Shown piece after piece: positions 22,134 through 33,758 of a stretch of DNA of 64,000 bases; the stretch's first letter is position 1; each line of letters opens with the position of its first letter. Below the pieces are notes generated by a model. That model made no database searches. It saw nothing but the letters and a program-made list of their open reading frames with translations, and was not told the origin of the DNA. The position numbers and the translations under genes are program-made. This DNA is from Acephala macrosclerotiorum (lineage: Eukaryota; Ascomycota; Leotiomycetes; Helotiales; Mollisiaceae), in NCBI GenBank assembly GCA_014904845.1, contig MU119307.1:62001-126000 (forward strand), read 5' to 3'.

Positions 22134-24363
22134 CTATTCCGCAAGCATTCCTACTTTCTGCATGTCTTTCTTGATCTCGGACATCCACAGCTGAACGTTC
22201 TGGATGCACTCGGTAGTCCTTTCGGGCTCCTCATCGGCGATAAGGTGCAGTTTGTCGAGAACTTGCTGAAAGTGGGCAAGTGCATCCCAATGAAGTCCTT
22301 GACTCACATAACACTTCCCCAGCCCCGCCACACTCCACATTGTATCCATATGGTTCAGTCCAAGCCTTCTTTCATCGCTCAGAAATACTTCTTCATAGCA
22401 CAATGCTGCCTCTGCGTGGCGACCTTCTGCGCGCAAAACCTGCCCAAGTAGATACGTTCCATCATTCCACTTGCGTGGATCCATAGTCCCTCCCAGCCTT
22501 TTTAGCAGATCTCGAAGCGTTTTCTCCGCCTCAAAAAGTAGTCGCCCTGAGCGTATATGATTTGAAGCCAGTGCAGTACTTAGATCCCACTCGAGAGCTG
22601 TGCTGTGACACGTAGCAGCCTGATGTCTCTGTATCGCATCTTCAATTAAGCGTCGCGCCTCTTGCTTCTTACCTCTTGAGGTCCACATTTTGGCAAGTGA
22701 GAGCATTGACCTTGAGAGGTTCAATTGCTTACTTGAGCACTCTTCGTTGGCCGGTTCTCCCATTGCTGATTCATGTCGTAAATTGACTGTGCTGTAGAGG
22801 AGGAATTCACTCTCCCTAGGGCGTTTCCGGAAACGAAGGCATCGGCCGAGATCTTCCATAGCTATTGAAGTGTAGTGGCTCTTGACTCCGAACGCAACTA
22901 AACTGAGTTGCAACACTTGTCGACGAACGTTTTCCTCCTTTTTATAGTCACCAACGCTCTCTAGGAGATCTGCCATAAGTTTCATGGACTTGAACTTGAG
23001 CATTGCATCGTAACCGCCCCACGTTCGCTGCATGATCTTACGGTGCAAATCCTCGTGCAGTTCCCTGGCCTCTTTGCATTTGCCTTGGCTGTCCATAGTA
23101 TCAATGACCAGCAAGCACGCCTTCAAGGTCTCTTTTGGCTGAAGCCACGGAATCCGTTGCGTTGCGGACACCAGTCGCCGGTACCATGACTCGGCGGCCG
23201 CGTATTGGGCGTTGTCACAATATACCGTGGCAATGTCCCACATACTCTCCAGGAGCTCGCTATCGGAAATCCCTGTTCGGATCATTTCTCGAAGTCTAGT
23301 TTGCATTCAATCTCTGTCAAACAGGTCGATTTGACCAAGACTAAATGAGTTTCCGCCGAATGAGAACCTGGAAAAGCAGACAGCTCGAGAAAAGGCAATG
23401 TCTCGCTGAAATTCAAACTTTCTTCCTTGGAACTCGAGCTCATTCTCGTCTCGAAGTTACTTCCTTGAGCTGCTTGAGCCTGTACCACGACATCCTCGAT
23501 GAAGCGAGGAGCCTGATCACCATCCTCAGGGTCCACGACATCTTCTACAGAAGTTATGCGATTTGTTGGACCCCAATACCCATCATTAGAAGCAACTCCT
23601 GAGATATCCAGAAAAGGCACACTGCAAGCGTCGACAAAGCAAGTCAAAGCTCCTATTAGTTTGGTGAGCTTTGGCGAGCCTGGAACGTCCACTATGCTCC
23701 AGAATCCGGTCGTGCTAGCGGCCTGATTAAGTCTGGAAGATTTATTGGAGGACACATTCTGGCTTGCAGTAGCTGTATCTTTGTCAACAAATAAATCTTG
23801 TTGTTCTTGGGAGGTCAATGCAACATACTTTGAAGATTAATGCCTCGGGTATCATGGTGTAGGACTTTCTGAGCGGAGTCAATGCCATCTCTTTTCTTCC
23901 ATCTCTTTATTTTCGCTTTGTCGAGTTTCCGACCTCGAATAGTCTCTCCTACTGGACGTCCTTGCTGCTGCCTTGTGACGATTGCTTGCCTTTCCTGCCG
24001 TTTGACATTCTTTTCAAAACCCCATTCAGTGATCTTGCGTAGAAGTTGTCTCTTGCTATGAAACAAATAAGCCACAAGTCGCAAAGTTACATAGCATACG
24101 GAGCTGACTTACGTAGGCTCGAAGCCATGATTCTCCCCTAAATGCTTCGAGGTGTTCTTCATCGTTCGATTCTCGTCGACATACAAACGTTTGATTATTG
24201 GTCTCAAATTTTCCCATTGTTGATGAGATATCATACTATGCTTCTGATTCTCAGGCTCACAGAATGAGAGCTGTCTCTGAGAGTTATCAAGCAGTGCGAG
24301 GTTTGTTTCGGCTTCAACCTTGAGTGGCCCAGGAGCATGAGCAAAGTGGGGTTTTCGATCCAT
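22134..24363 (-). CDS. Clr5-domain protein with tetratricopeptide-like repeats
   Basis: Exon 1 (24363-24113, ATG) and exon 2 (from 24055) join over a 57-bp intron to give an N-terminal Clr5 domain (WENLRPIIKRLYVDENRT, KHLGENHGFEPTKRQL, KITEWGFEKN). This domain occurs in fungal proteins and in a fission-yeast silencing factor. Exon 2 ends at 23829; a 56-bp intron (GTATGT to ATACAG) leads into exon 3 from 23772, an acidic/Ser-rich linker. The C-terminal 390 residues (frame 23306-22134) hold several TPR-like helical pairs (AAAESWYRRLV, GKCKEAREL, GRHAEAALCYEEVF, WDALAHFQQVLDKL). The junction between linker and TPR frame near 23280-23450 needs a further intron or marks a frameshift; I could not settle it. 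Clr5-TPR/ankyrin proteins are common in filamentous ascomycetes; function here unknown. Confidence 0.75.
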
Positions 24364-24519
24364 TCTTCCGACTGTAGAGAGGGACGTGGTTTCAGCTGTA
24401 TACAAGAGAACTAAACACCCACCCTCTTGTACTCATGTCCACATTTTCCCGTCTTGTATTTCAAGGCTGGCGAGCTTTCACCTTGGGCAGTGGTGCCCAA
24501 ACGCCCTGCTGGTGACTCG

Positions 24520-25390
24520 CTAAAGCCCCTCTGGCGATTGGGCACTAACAAAAGTCCTCTGCAGCACACCATTGGCACGCGCGAATGACCGCCAAAAGTC
24601 CCTCACATTCGTGCCCAGCCATTTGGGGGTGGTAGTTCCCGTTCCTCAATGTTGTGGGGCCTACGGCAGCCTCACTTTTACACACGACCTGACAAAAGTC
24701 CTCTGCAGCCACATGGGGGCATCGCTAATCACAAATTCTCCGAAGCACACCTTTTCCAAAAGCCGTGTAAGTGATTAGACGCATACTCAAAGTGGGTAAC
24801 CACTTAATCAACATCGAGCCATCATAGCAAGGCTGAAACAATGGCGCACCCCACAGGTTCGGAGAGTGGGTGCGACGAAAGTCCCATGCATCCATATAAC
24901 CTGATCAATGCCAAGCGTCAATTGCCCGGTGTATGAAATAAAGAAGATCGTTGAAGGATCCCATTCCAACTTAGTGGTCTCGATATTCCAAGGTCATACA
25001 AAGCCCAAAGATATACCATGTGATGCTGCACTTTAGGACCCAACCTTATCTTGAACCCCCAAATATGCGCGTCTTGCAGTCTCTGTAGGGCTGAATCTTG
25101 AAATGATCTTTGAAACTTTGACAAAAGTTCCCTGCAGTAGCCTTAATACTGGTTGTTTGTTGCCAAGTTCATTCCAGTTATTCTCCTAAAGTTGGTGTAC
25201 GGGGTTTCGCGCCTGACTGACCACATCTGGGAGATGACGAGTGTTTGAAACTTCTCTGATGATTGCAAAAGTCCCCGGATCAACCAAACTGCCTTGATAA
25301 GGGACCGTTGTCCGTACCTTTTTCTGCACGGGACTATTGATTCATGGGTGAGTTTACGACAAATCCTTCGACAAAAGTCCCTTACCACGG
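24520..25390. repeat. Cluster of dispersed AAAAGTCC-type motifs
   Basis: A motif of the form (A)CAAAAGTCCCTGCAG recurs at 24548-24564, 24591-24606, 24691-24708, 24874-24890 (CGAAAGTCCC), 25120-25137, 25261-25276 and 25370-25385, always in the same orientation. Spacing is irregular (43-246 bp). The DNA between copies is not obviously repeated. Confidence 0.6.
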
Positions 25391-25642
25391 TGAAATTCAA
25401 ATAGCACTTGCAAAAGAAAATGACTCTACGGGCGATTGTGCACTTGAAAGATGCCCAATCTCGAATCATAAATAGGATCGATAGTACTGAAAGTGAAAAT
25501 ATTGACCAAAGGTTAAACTCAAGTCAACCTCAGATCGACCCCAAGTATGACTTCCAAGTCCTGCCATCACGAATCTCCCATCTCAGACGACAAGAGAGCT
25601 TCTTCTATCGCGCTTGATAACTACGGCAATCAATACTTCAAT

Positions 25643-25981
25643 ATGGCGACCTCTTCATCGAAAAGCTCTGGGAGCCAATCCGACACAACACCCATCACGC
25701 CGCTCAAAGCCTCCGCGAAATCATCTTTGAAGACCAAGCCAACCTCATCACACAAGCCAACTAGAACAGCATCTTCAGGCAATACATTCGCGCAAGAAGA
25801 GCTGAAGCCGTTGGCACGTTGGGCAGTTGAAAGCGGTCGTGATGGCCCTTGGAGTGTGTATCGTGTCGATGACAGTTTTACCAGCAGTGATCCTTTGGTT
25901 ATTGAAGAGGTGCAGGATCCCCGTGGAGATGATGAAGATCGTTGGAGTATGGTTGTGAATGCCAAGTCGGAGTGGTATTGA
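25643..25981 (+). CDS. Small Ser/Thr/Lys-rich protein (hypothetical)
   Basis: 112 residues from ATG at 25643; an in-frame ATG at 25547 would give 144. The first 60 residues are a disordered Ser/Thr/Lys-rich tail. The last 50 form a compact block with three Trp residues (WAVESGRDGPWSVYRVDD; DDEDRWSMVVNAKSEWY). The aromatic/acidic spacing looks like a small conserved fungal protein, but I cannot name a family. A single exon with ordinary composition beside an A+T-rich block. Confidence 0.5.
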   Translation: MATSSSKSSGSQSDTTPITPLKASAKSSLKTKPTSSHKPTRTASSGNTFAQEELKPLARWAVESGRDGPWSVYRVDDSFTSSDPLVIEEVQDPRGDDEDRWSMVVNAKSEWY

Positions 25982-26902
25982 GTGTGATCATATGAATCGT
26001 TAAAATATGGATTAGGAGGTCTGGAATTCAATTTGGTTTGGAGGATGTATAATATTTGTTACATAAAGGACGTGGGAAGGTGCTGTAAAAGCAGTAGATG
26101 TAATATATATGGATGAATAATGAGGTTACCCTCAACTACGGAGCTTATATACTAGCTAGTAGTACGTGCGTAGCACGTGCCTATGTGTAGATTTTTCTCG
26201 TAATAATATTAATACAATAAAAAAGAGTTATAAGTTTCTTTACGTCTGGTTATTAATACAATTGTCGAAGATTTAATATTCGAAAGAATTATTTTATATT
26301 TTTATTAAAAAATAATTTTTTTTTAAATATTAATTTAATTTATTTAAAATAAATTATATTAAAAATTAAAACTTATATAATAAAAAAATAAAATAAAAAA
26401 ACGTTATTAAATTAAATTTAATAAAGAGTTTTTATTGGTTTACCAGAAAATACTTATTCGAATAAAAAAAAAACAAAAAACGCATATAAGACTTTTAATT
26501 CTTAGTATGCGTATAAAGTGGTTCGTTGTAGTTCGTTGTTTGGAAATTGCGCAAAAATCGAGAGATATAACCTCAACTCTAGCGCAGTTGGGCTAGTCCC
26601 AATGTAGCCTAGTACTACACGTGACTAATGTTCCAACAGTTTTGATTAAAAAGAGAGATAGTTTTCTTTAAGCTACGGAGCAAATTATGCCTTTAAGTAC
26701 GTGACGGCACTGAGCTAGCTATTTTCGCCGAAGTCACCTGACCGAGCGAACCCCTAACAGTGGGCCGTACTAGCACGTGATTGTCACGGAACCCAACTTC
26801 AACCTACTACAATAGCTTTCGATATCGTGGTCGGTCTTGGGCCTATTTCTCAAGACATAAAAGATGATGTGATAGTTGTGCCTTCGGACTCTATCGTACC
26901 TC
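25982..26902. other. Intergenic with A+T-rich block
   Basis: Holds a RIP-like A+T-rich core (26200-26520) and a palindromic GTGCGTAGCAC-type site near 26164-26180. The 9-bp sequence CTACGGAGC occurs at 26136-26144 and 26673-26681 and may bracket an insertion. No gene. Confidence 0.5.
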
Positions 26903-29900
26903 TCACGGCCTTGCAGACCTGCCACCAAGGCGACCTGCAACCAAACCCTGTAACCTCGACTCATCGATCTTAGGTAGCTTGCGTTCGCCATTCTCTGCCG
27001 GCGCAGGCAGGAAGCCAACTGCAGTAAGGTAAGATAAGTACATACCAAGAGTCTTCACATCTATAGCATTTGCAGCTAATGGATCCTCCTGATAGCCTGT
27101 CTCTTTATCATATGCCTTGAGCGCTGCAGCAGCATTGACATCGTCCAGCTCTGGGGCTATGGTATTCGCAGGCAAGTCTCCCACCACGAAGTGGAACAAT
27201 GGGAGCAGAGCATGCTCCTCCTTGCTGTTATCACTTACGTATTCCTTGATCTTCGTGCACCACTCCTGATACGACACCATTGGAATGTGATACCCATACA
27301 CCTCAAGAGCACCAACCCACTCATCAAACGTCAGGCGTGGATGGCTGGTGACCTGAGCCACGCCTAGGGACTGCCCAATAGCAGTTTGGAGATGGAACGC
27401 CGCAGCAACGACGATGCGACTGACCTGCGTGACAGGGACCGCGTTGATCGTGTTTGCAATGCTGGGACGCGCTCCCACCTGCAAGCATCCTTTCCACAAC
27501 CGGACTAGAAAATCGTCTGTAACTGAAATGCCGGATTCCGGATCCCCAGTAACATATCCTGGGCGAATTATGGCGCCTACAAGGCCCCGCCGTCCGGCCT
27601 CGCGTAGGACAAACTCGCTCGCCCACTTAGACTGCCCATACCCTGTGCTGAGACCCTTGCGACTGCCCTCCAAGTCGTCCGTCTCCAGCACAGCAGCTCC
27701 AGCCTTTGACGAGAGCTGGACGTAGTACTCGTTATCTAAAGTCGAAGTTGAGCTGACAAATGCCAATCGCTTGGGCTTTCCGGTGGCGCAGAGTCGGATG
27801 CAAGCCAGTGTACTCAGAACATTGGTCGCACGCAGGCTGGAGTACGGCAGCATCCAGTTAACCTGGGCGCCGTTGTGGATGACAATGTCAACTTCGTTCA
27901 AGAGGCGGTTCCAGACGTTCTGGGATAGACCGAGCTCTGGCTTGGAGATATCCCCTACCACGACTTCGAGCCTGGATGTAGATATCCAGGTTGGGGACCA
28001 CATGCTGTAAGTGTTAGTGATGGTCTCGAGCCGGGCGAGACCTGCCGCTGCATCCTTGGCTCGCACGTGCGCAATAACATGCACTTTCTTGGGGCCCTCA
28101 AGGAGTTCGTGTAGGATATATGAGCCTAGGAAGCCGGTGGCGCCGGTTAGGAACACGGTGGGCAGAGTATTTGTGTAGTCTCGGTCTGTTTCTGCACTTG
28201 GGATGGAGTCGGGAAATTGACGCACTAGATCTCTCGCATCTGCTGCGTACGCCTCGTCTCCGACATCTCCGTCTCCAGGGAGTGGCATCGCGTCGAGGCG
28301 CAGACCAATAGGATCTTGTGTGCGATCGATTTCTGCGGCAAGGGCCTCGAGGGTCTGTGACTGGAATATCACACTTACTGGTAGGTCGATATCCTTCCAT
28401 TCTTTCTTAAGACGGAAAAACAGCTGCTGTGCGAGGATGGAGTGACCACCTTCCTCGAAGAAATTGGAATTTGGCACAAACATCCGTGCAGAGCGATTGG
28501 GGAGGATGGATGCCCATATCGTAGCTAGTCGAGTTTGGGTATCGGTCATACTGGCAGTCACGGACGAAGCCCTCCTCTTTGCGAGAAAAGCAAGATCCGC
28601 CGCGTCGGGGAAAGGAAGTAAGGGTTTGTCTATTTTGCCGTTCGGATCTAAGGTTATTTGTTAGTCTAGAGAGTAAGATCTGCTTGACCAGGGTGAAACA
28701 TACTCAAGGGCATTCGAGCCAGAGGAATAAAAATGCTTGGGACAGCATATTTAGGAACCTTGGTTGCGAGGAACTTCTTGCAGTCTTCGGACAGCGACTT
28801 GAATCGCCTAAGCATTCCAGCCATCGACTCGTTGAGTAAGCTCTGCTCGATATCGTTCCCATCTTCCTTCTGCTGAAGGTGTTGAAACCAACGCTTTGTC
28901 TCGGGGACAAAATACGTGACAAGTGTCGGCTCCTCGTTCTTGTCTCTCCGAACTATCGTGACGTTTTCGCGCAGAAATTGGTACTGCGACAGGTATACGT
29001 CGATCTCGCCGAGCTCGATTCGAAAGCCACGAATCTTGACCTGCGAATCAATCCGGCCTATACACTCGACGCTTCCGTCGGCACGGATTCGACCAAGATC
29101 ACCGGTTCTATATACGCGATCTCGTGGTCCCTTGTAGAGCTTCATCCAAGCCTCATGAGCTCCTGAAGAAACCTGGTGGTCATACTGCTGTATCCACTTG
29201 TTAGGATCAACAAACCAATTGGGAATAAACTTAGATCGGTTGAGTTCCACCGTGGTGTCGTCATCCCCAAGGTACCCCTCTGCGAGACCCCCTGCTCGAA
29301 GGAACAGTTCTCCTTGCTCACCTACTCCACAGAGCCTGGTCCTGTTCTCGCGATCGACAACCAAGAGCTGGACATGCAACATGCCCTGGCCAACTGGAAT
29401 GATATCTGGCAAGTGATCCAGAAACGCAGGGTCGTCGGTTTTGCTTGGGACCTCGAAATATGAGACTGCACGCTGCGACTCGGTCGAGCCATACAGATTT
29501 ATCACGGCAGTATTAGGTGCAAGGTCACGCAGCTTCTTGCAATCCTTCTTGGTCAAGATATCACCGACGAAGAAGGCATTTCGAAGGGAAGGAAATTGGG
29601 TTGTGGCACCACCGACAAGGATCTGGCCCATGGCGGGAGTCAGGTGGGTAACTGTGACGCCGTGTTCTTTCATCCATTCCGCGAGCAGCTCGTAGGCAAT
29701 CACATCAGCCGGAGGGATAACTAATGTGGCGCCTAGGAAGAGCGGGGTGAAGATGTCTCTCTTTTATGCACTTGTTAGACCTTTCGCATTACAGACAAGA
29801 GTAAGGGTGTTTGATTAGAGAATAGCTTACTTGGATCGGATCATGAGCGATGCCTGATAACATGGTGAACCTGTCCTTTTCCGAAAGGCCAAATCTCTCT

Positions 29901-30703
29901 GCCATCCAAGGTAAGTAATAAGTCAGTGAGAAGTGGCGTCCTTGGACACCCTTCGGTCTACCCTCAGATCCGCTCGTAAAGCTCAGAGTAGGGACCGAAT
30001 CCGGGCCAACATGGACATTGGGAAATTCTCCTCTCCCGGAGACCTGAGGTTCGAGACAGTCTTTGCCGTCGACAATGCCCCCCTTAAGCTCGCCATTACC
30101 AGATAGCTCTAGTGCTGGAACAGTAGACTTAATGCTTAAGTTACTGGCAACAAAGTCCATAGCAATGTCAGAAAGCTTGCCGAACTGCTCAATAGCCTTC
30201 TGGATACAGACAAGGAATCTGGGGCTCGCAACTTCCAACAGTACCTTTTGGCGCTCTGGAGGATATTGCGGATCAAGTACGCTGACAGTTGCGCCAGCTT
30301 TGAGGGCGCCTAGATAGGCAACCACAAGGTCGACCCTATATCCCCGTCAGTCAAGTGGCGAGTGAGCGAGCAACCAAGCAGAGAAAGAACGGACCCTCGA
30401 TAGGCATATATCATGACAACGTCTCCCACTTCGCACCCATGAGCCAGGAAGTGGTGCGCTAACTGGTTTGAGCTCTCGTTGATCTGGCGATATGTGAAAG
30501 TGCGCTGAACGGCTGATAAGCTTTTCTTGGTTTCAATCACGCATTGCCTATCTGGAAAGCGCTCGGCATTGGCTGCGAATATCTCGTGGATGGCTGCAAC
30601 GAGCAGGTGAGCATGTGCTGTCACAAGCGAAGGATGATCTCCTACCTCCACGATAATCGCCCCAGCGAAGGTCGATTGTCGGATCCGGCGAAGGGGAATC
30701 CAT
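26903..30703 (-). CDS. lys2: Alpha-aminoadipate reductase (Lys2 type), lysine biosynthesis
   Basis: Five exons (30703-30646, 30593-30395, 30335-29831, 29760-28704, 28647-26903) give 1187 residues. The enzyme activates alpha-aminoadipate with ATP, loads it on a phosphopantetheine arm and reduces it with NADPH to the semialdehyde, a late step of fungal lysine synthesis. Adenylation domain: LSFTSGSEGRPKG, MLSGIAHDPIQRDIFTP, NLYGSTESQRAVS, YRTGDLGRIRADG and DSQVKIRGFRIELGEID. Carrier domain: FFEEGGHSI with the modified Ser at 676. Reductase domain: TGATGFLG at about 774-781 and the Tyr-x3-Lys pair YGQSK at 943-947. The true start is MDSPSPDPTIDLRW; a frame-shifted ATG 7 bp upstream is open only by reading into intron 1. 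Compared with yeast Lys2 (about 1390 residues) the first 200 or so residues are absent. It depends on a phosphopantetheinyl transferase encoded elsewhere. Confidence 0.92.
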
Positions 30704-31261
30704 GATGCCATGCGACATTATCAGCAGAGCACGAGAGTGTCGGGCGGCTCTCGATTTCTTCTCTCCTCTTATCCTCTCCTCTTCTCTTTTCCCCTTGTCT
30801 TTTCCCGGGCGTTCTGCTTTTCACCGTTGGCGTTGGCAAGTCGGTTTCCGTTGTGTAGGTAGGTAGGTTGTTGAGGAATCTCCTTCTGGCGCGGGGTGAA
30901 AGTTTGTTTCCAAGGGCCAAAACACAGGGCGGCGCGGTGAGTCAAGGCCTCCGCAACAACCTTTCTCCGCCCCGTAGCAGGATCCACCGGCCGAGACCGG
31001 CCAAAACGCACTCCTGGCGGAACACCAAAAGCTTAAGGTTTTTCCAAAGGCTCAGAAAACTCTAAAAACTTTTCAGACTACGAAGATTACTCTAAATAGC
31101 CCAATCATGAGTTTAGTTTGGTGTTGTTGTAGTCAGAACGAGTAATCTTACGTAATACAAATACAAGCAGGCTGACGCAGGCACAATGATCTCCCACAGT
31201 CCAGCAACAACCTTCTTTCTTTCTCGCCGTCTTCTTCTCCTCCCAGGAAGTAAAGGCGAAA
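30704..31261. promoter_or_regulatory. Divergent region with a pyrimidine-rich tract
   Basis: Upstream of the lys2-type gene (minus) and the zinc-finger pseudogene (plus). A CT-rich run at about 30755-30810 on the plus strand sits just before the lys2 start, a common feature of highly expressed fungal promoters. No further exon of lys2 was found. Confidence 0.45.
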
Positions 31262-33191
31262 ATGGCAGGGGATGGTGAATTTATATGCCCTATAGTAGAG
31301 AAGTACGGCTGTACAGCTACCTTTCGCAAATATTGGAGTATGCAGGCACATCTGAAGTCTCAACACGCGGGGAAGAGCCTCCCATGTCCACTTGCAAAAG
31401 AAAAGAGCTACACATCTACCTTCATCACTCATCAAGGTGCGAGAAAGCATGTCGAAGCGAGTCACAGAAAATTGCGCTATCCATACCTCCTGGCCGACGA
31501 GCAAAACTATACAGCTACATTCACTACACCGACTGTCGCAAAAGAGCATGCGAGAACGATACATCTGGGTTTCCGATACCCCTGTCCACTTTCGAAAGAA
31601 GAAGATTACCAAGTCACTTTCACTACCGCTACTGGTGCAAACTGCCATGCGGATTCAACACATCGGCAACGGCAATTTCCTTGTCCATTTGCGGAAGAAG
31701 ATGCCAATCACACAAGGCTCCTGGAACAGAATACGACACTCTAGAGTATATAATTCCCTTCCCTCCTTTCTCATGAGTTGTTCCTGACGCAGCATTGCCC
31801 GGGCAGGTAGCCATAAAGAACTCAAGGTATCATCCCTGAACCCGGGCCCAAAATGTATGGGACAAGCAGTGGCTTCGTCACTTCGTATCAGAGAAGTGCC
31901 CAAGTGAAGTTGTTCTCGACTTTGATATTAGCCGTTTAGTCTTGGCCACCGCTCAATCATGCATGAAACCCGATAATCGCCGTGTCGCATGCCAAGCCGT
32001 CATTCAAGTTACAAATCCCCTTGTGTCTCACAACATAGAACTCAAGACCGGGATAAATTTTTGCGCTTTCAAAACTTGTGGCCGGCCATTCTTTCGTGTG
32101 TCAGGAAGGTGCATTGAACACCTTTTCGATCAAAAGCTTCATAATCGCATCAACCGGGTCCATCGAGAAAAGAGCATCATGAATATGAAATCTCTGCGAG
32201 CAGTTTTCGAGTCTACAGCGCGTGGAAGGTGGAAGTTTCCGCCGGACTACGATATCGTACGGAACCGAATGTTCGACATCCAACAGGGCAGGCGAGCTGG
32301 CTCGGACCTAGTGATTCTGGACGATGAGTTCTCCTGCCTCGGGCCAGCCTTAGGAATTTGCCATGATCGAGAAGTATCTAGCAAAGTTCTAATCAATACC
32401 TGCGTCGAGCACAAGAGCGGCTTGGATCATAGAACATGGAGCGAGAATCCCTTCTTGCAAGCACTCAGACGATCTAAAGCATCTAATGTCTTTCCCTTTC
32501 CCGACCGCCCAAGATCGATCGGTCAAATGCGGATCAAGTTGCGTCCCAACTTCAAGCGGCTGGGATCACACAAAACACGATCATCCTTGTCTATCATACA
32601 GGCCGGACTGACCTGAGAGTCTCAAGACGTTTCTTGGAGTCTGCTGGACATCATGGCCTCCTACCACCAGATGAGAACTGCATGTCATTATTGCAGCTCT
32701 TCCGAAATAATCCCTCAGTGACTCCGCGTGGACAGAAAAGGTTCCCTGTAGGGTTGGAAATTCTATCTCCCCTATTATTCCCCCGTCATCACCTGTTCGG
32801 GCTCAATCATCGGCTCTCGAAGACTGTTTGAACACGCGCCTTATATCTACGGCATTCGACGACCTGTGTAAGCCAGTGAGGCAGCGGGGAGGTGAATGGC
32901 GGCCAGAGAATTTTGCCAACACTGCACAGACGTCGCTCTTAGGTTGGCTGAAAGATACAAAACAAGCTGCTATAGACTAGAGTAAGATCTATCGCTATAA
33001 AAGATAACGGGGTATTGTGCTAATTGAAATGAACAGAGCCCGATAAGCGAAAGTTATCCGAGGATGATAACGCATTATTGGCTAAAAGAAAATGCCTGCG
33101 AGAAGAGCTGGAATCTAACAAACCACTCGAAGATGCTAATGTTGCGCCGGCCAAGAGGAGGCGTAGTGTTCGACTCGACACAAAGTTATGA
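31262..33191 (+). pseudogene. C2H2-like repeat plus DEDD-exonuclease-like protein, broken
   Basis: From ATG 31262, 160 residues show four related units of the form CP-x(7)-Y/C-x-x-TF-x(8)-A-x-x-H-x(4)-H; the second Cys is often Tyr, so most are degenerate fingers. From about 31840 a second block in another frame runs on (WLRHFVSEKCPSEVV, GINFCAFKTCGRPFF) to SDLVILDDEFS, resembling the first acidic motif of DEDD exonucleases. The text then shifts frame near 32510 (SNADQVASQLQAAGI, LVYHTGRTDLR, GLLPPDENC) and again near 32820 (NTRLISTAFDDLCKPV), where NHR and the following residues would supply the last motif. A TAG at 32978-32980 precedes a good 55-bp intron, and the end is a basic tail (PAKRRRSVRLD) stopping at 33191. 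Two frameshifts and a stop mean this copy is dead. Family function unknown; nuclease role is inferred. Confidence 0.6.
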
Positions 33192-33750
33192 AGCACTTCG
33201 TGTCGCACAATGTGTTGATTTTCTCTGTACAGTCTCCTAGCCTAAGCAGGGCACACTCCACTAGACCTAGAAGTAACGGAGATTCCTATAGAGGTAATAT
33301 AGGGTTATCGGAAAGTAGGATTAGTTTATACACCAAAATGTGATCAGTCGCGATTTACATGTTGACCTGCGAAAGTGCCGGCAGCCGTACAAAGTAGAGC
33401 GAACGGCATCTGGGAGCCTGCGCCACCCCTAGGCCAACGAGGTCCCGGGAGTACCGGGCCTTGATGGTGAAGATAAATAGTGGGTTGAGAATTGGGTGCT
33501 AGACTTTGTTATTCTTTAATCCATATGCCGGAGGTAATTCCTTGATATAATCCTCGGAGCTCGCCGTGCATCGGTACGCGGTGAGACTTATAGGAAGGCA
33601 TGAGTTAACGATGGATGAGGGACGCGTTTGTATGAAGTGGTCGATCGCTAGTGTTAACCTAAAGTGAATTAAGTGCAAAATTATTAGGTGCTGCAGGGTT
33701 GGCACCATTGTAGTCTTTGATTATGAGTGAAATATAGTAGTCCTTCCGCG
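33192..33750. other. Intergenic, no gene seen
   Basis: Spacer between the broken nuclease-like gene and the hAT element. Short frames only. Confidence 0.5.
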
Positions 33751-33758
33751 TTGCTAAG
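33751..33758 (+). repeat. Left 8-bp target-site duplication of hAT element
   Basis: TTGCTAAG, repeated exactly at 36966-36973. Confidence 0.85.

Noticed and set aside
30310..30711. Start of the lys2-type gene at ATG 30711 (MASWIPLRR)
   Set aside because: That frame reads into intron 1. The ATG at 30703 followed by a 52-bp intron gives the family sequence (DPTIDLRW...GAIHEIFAANAE).
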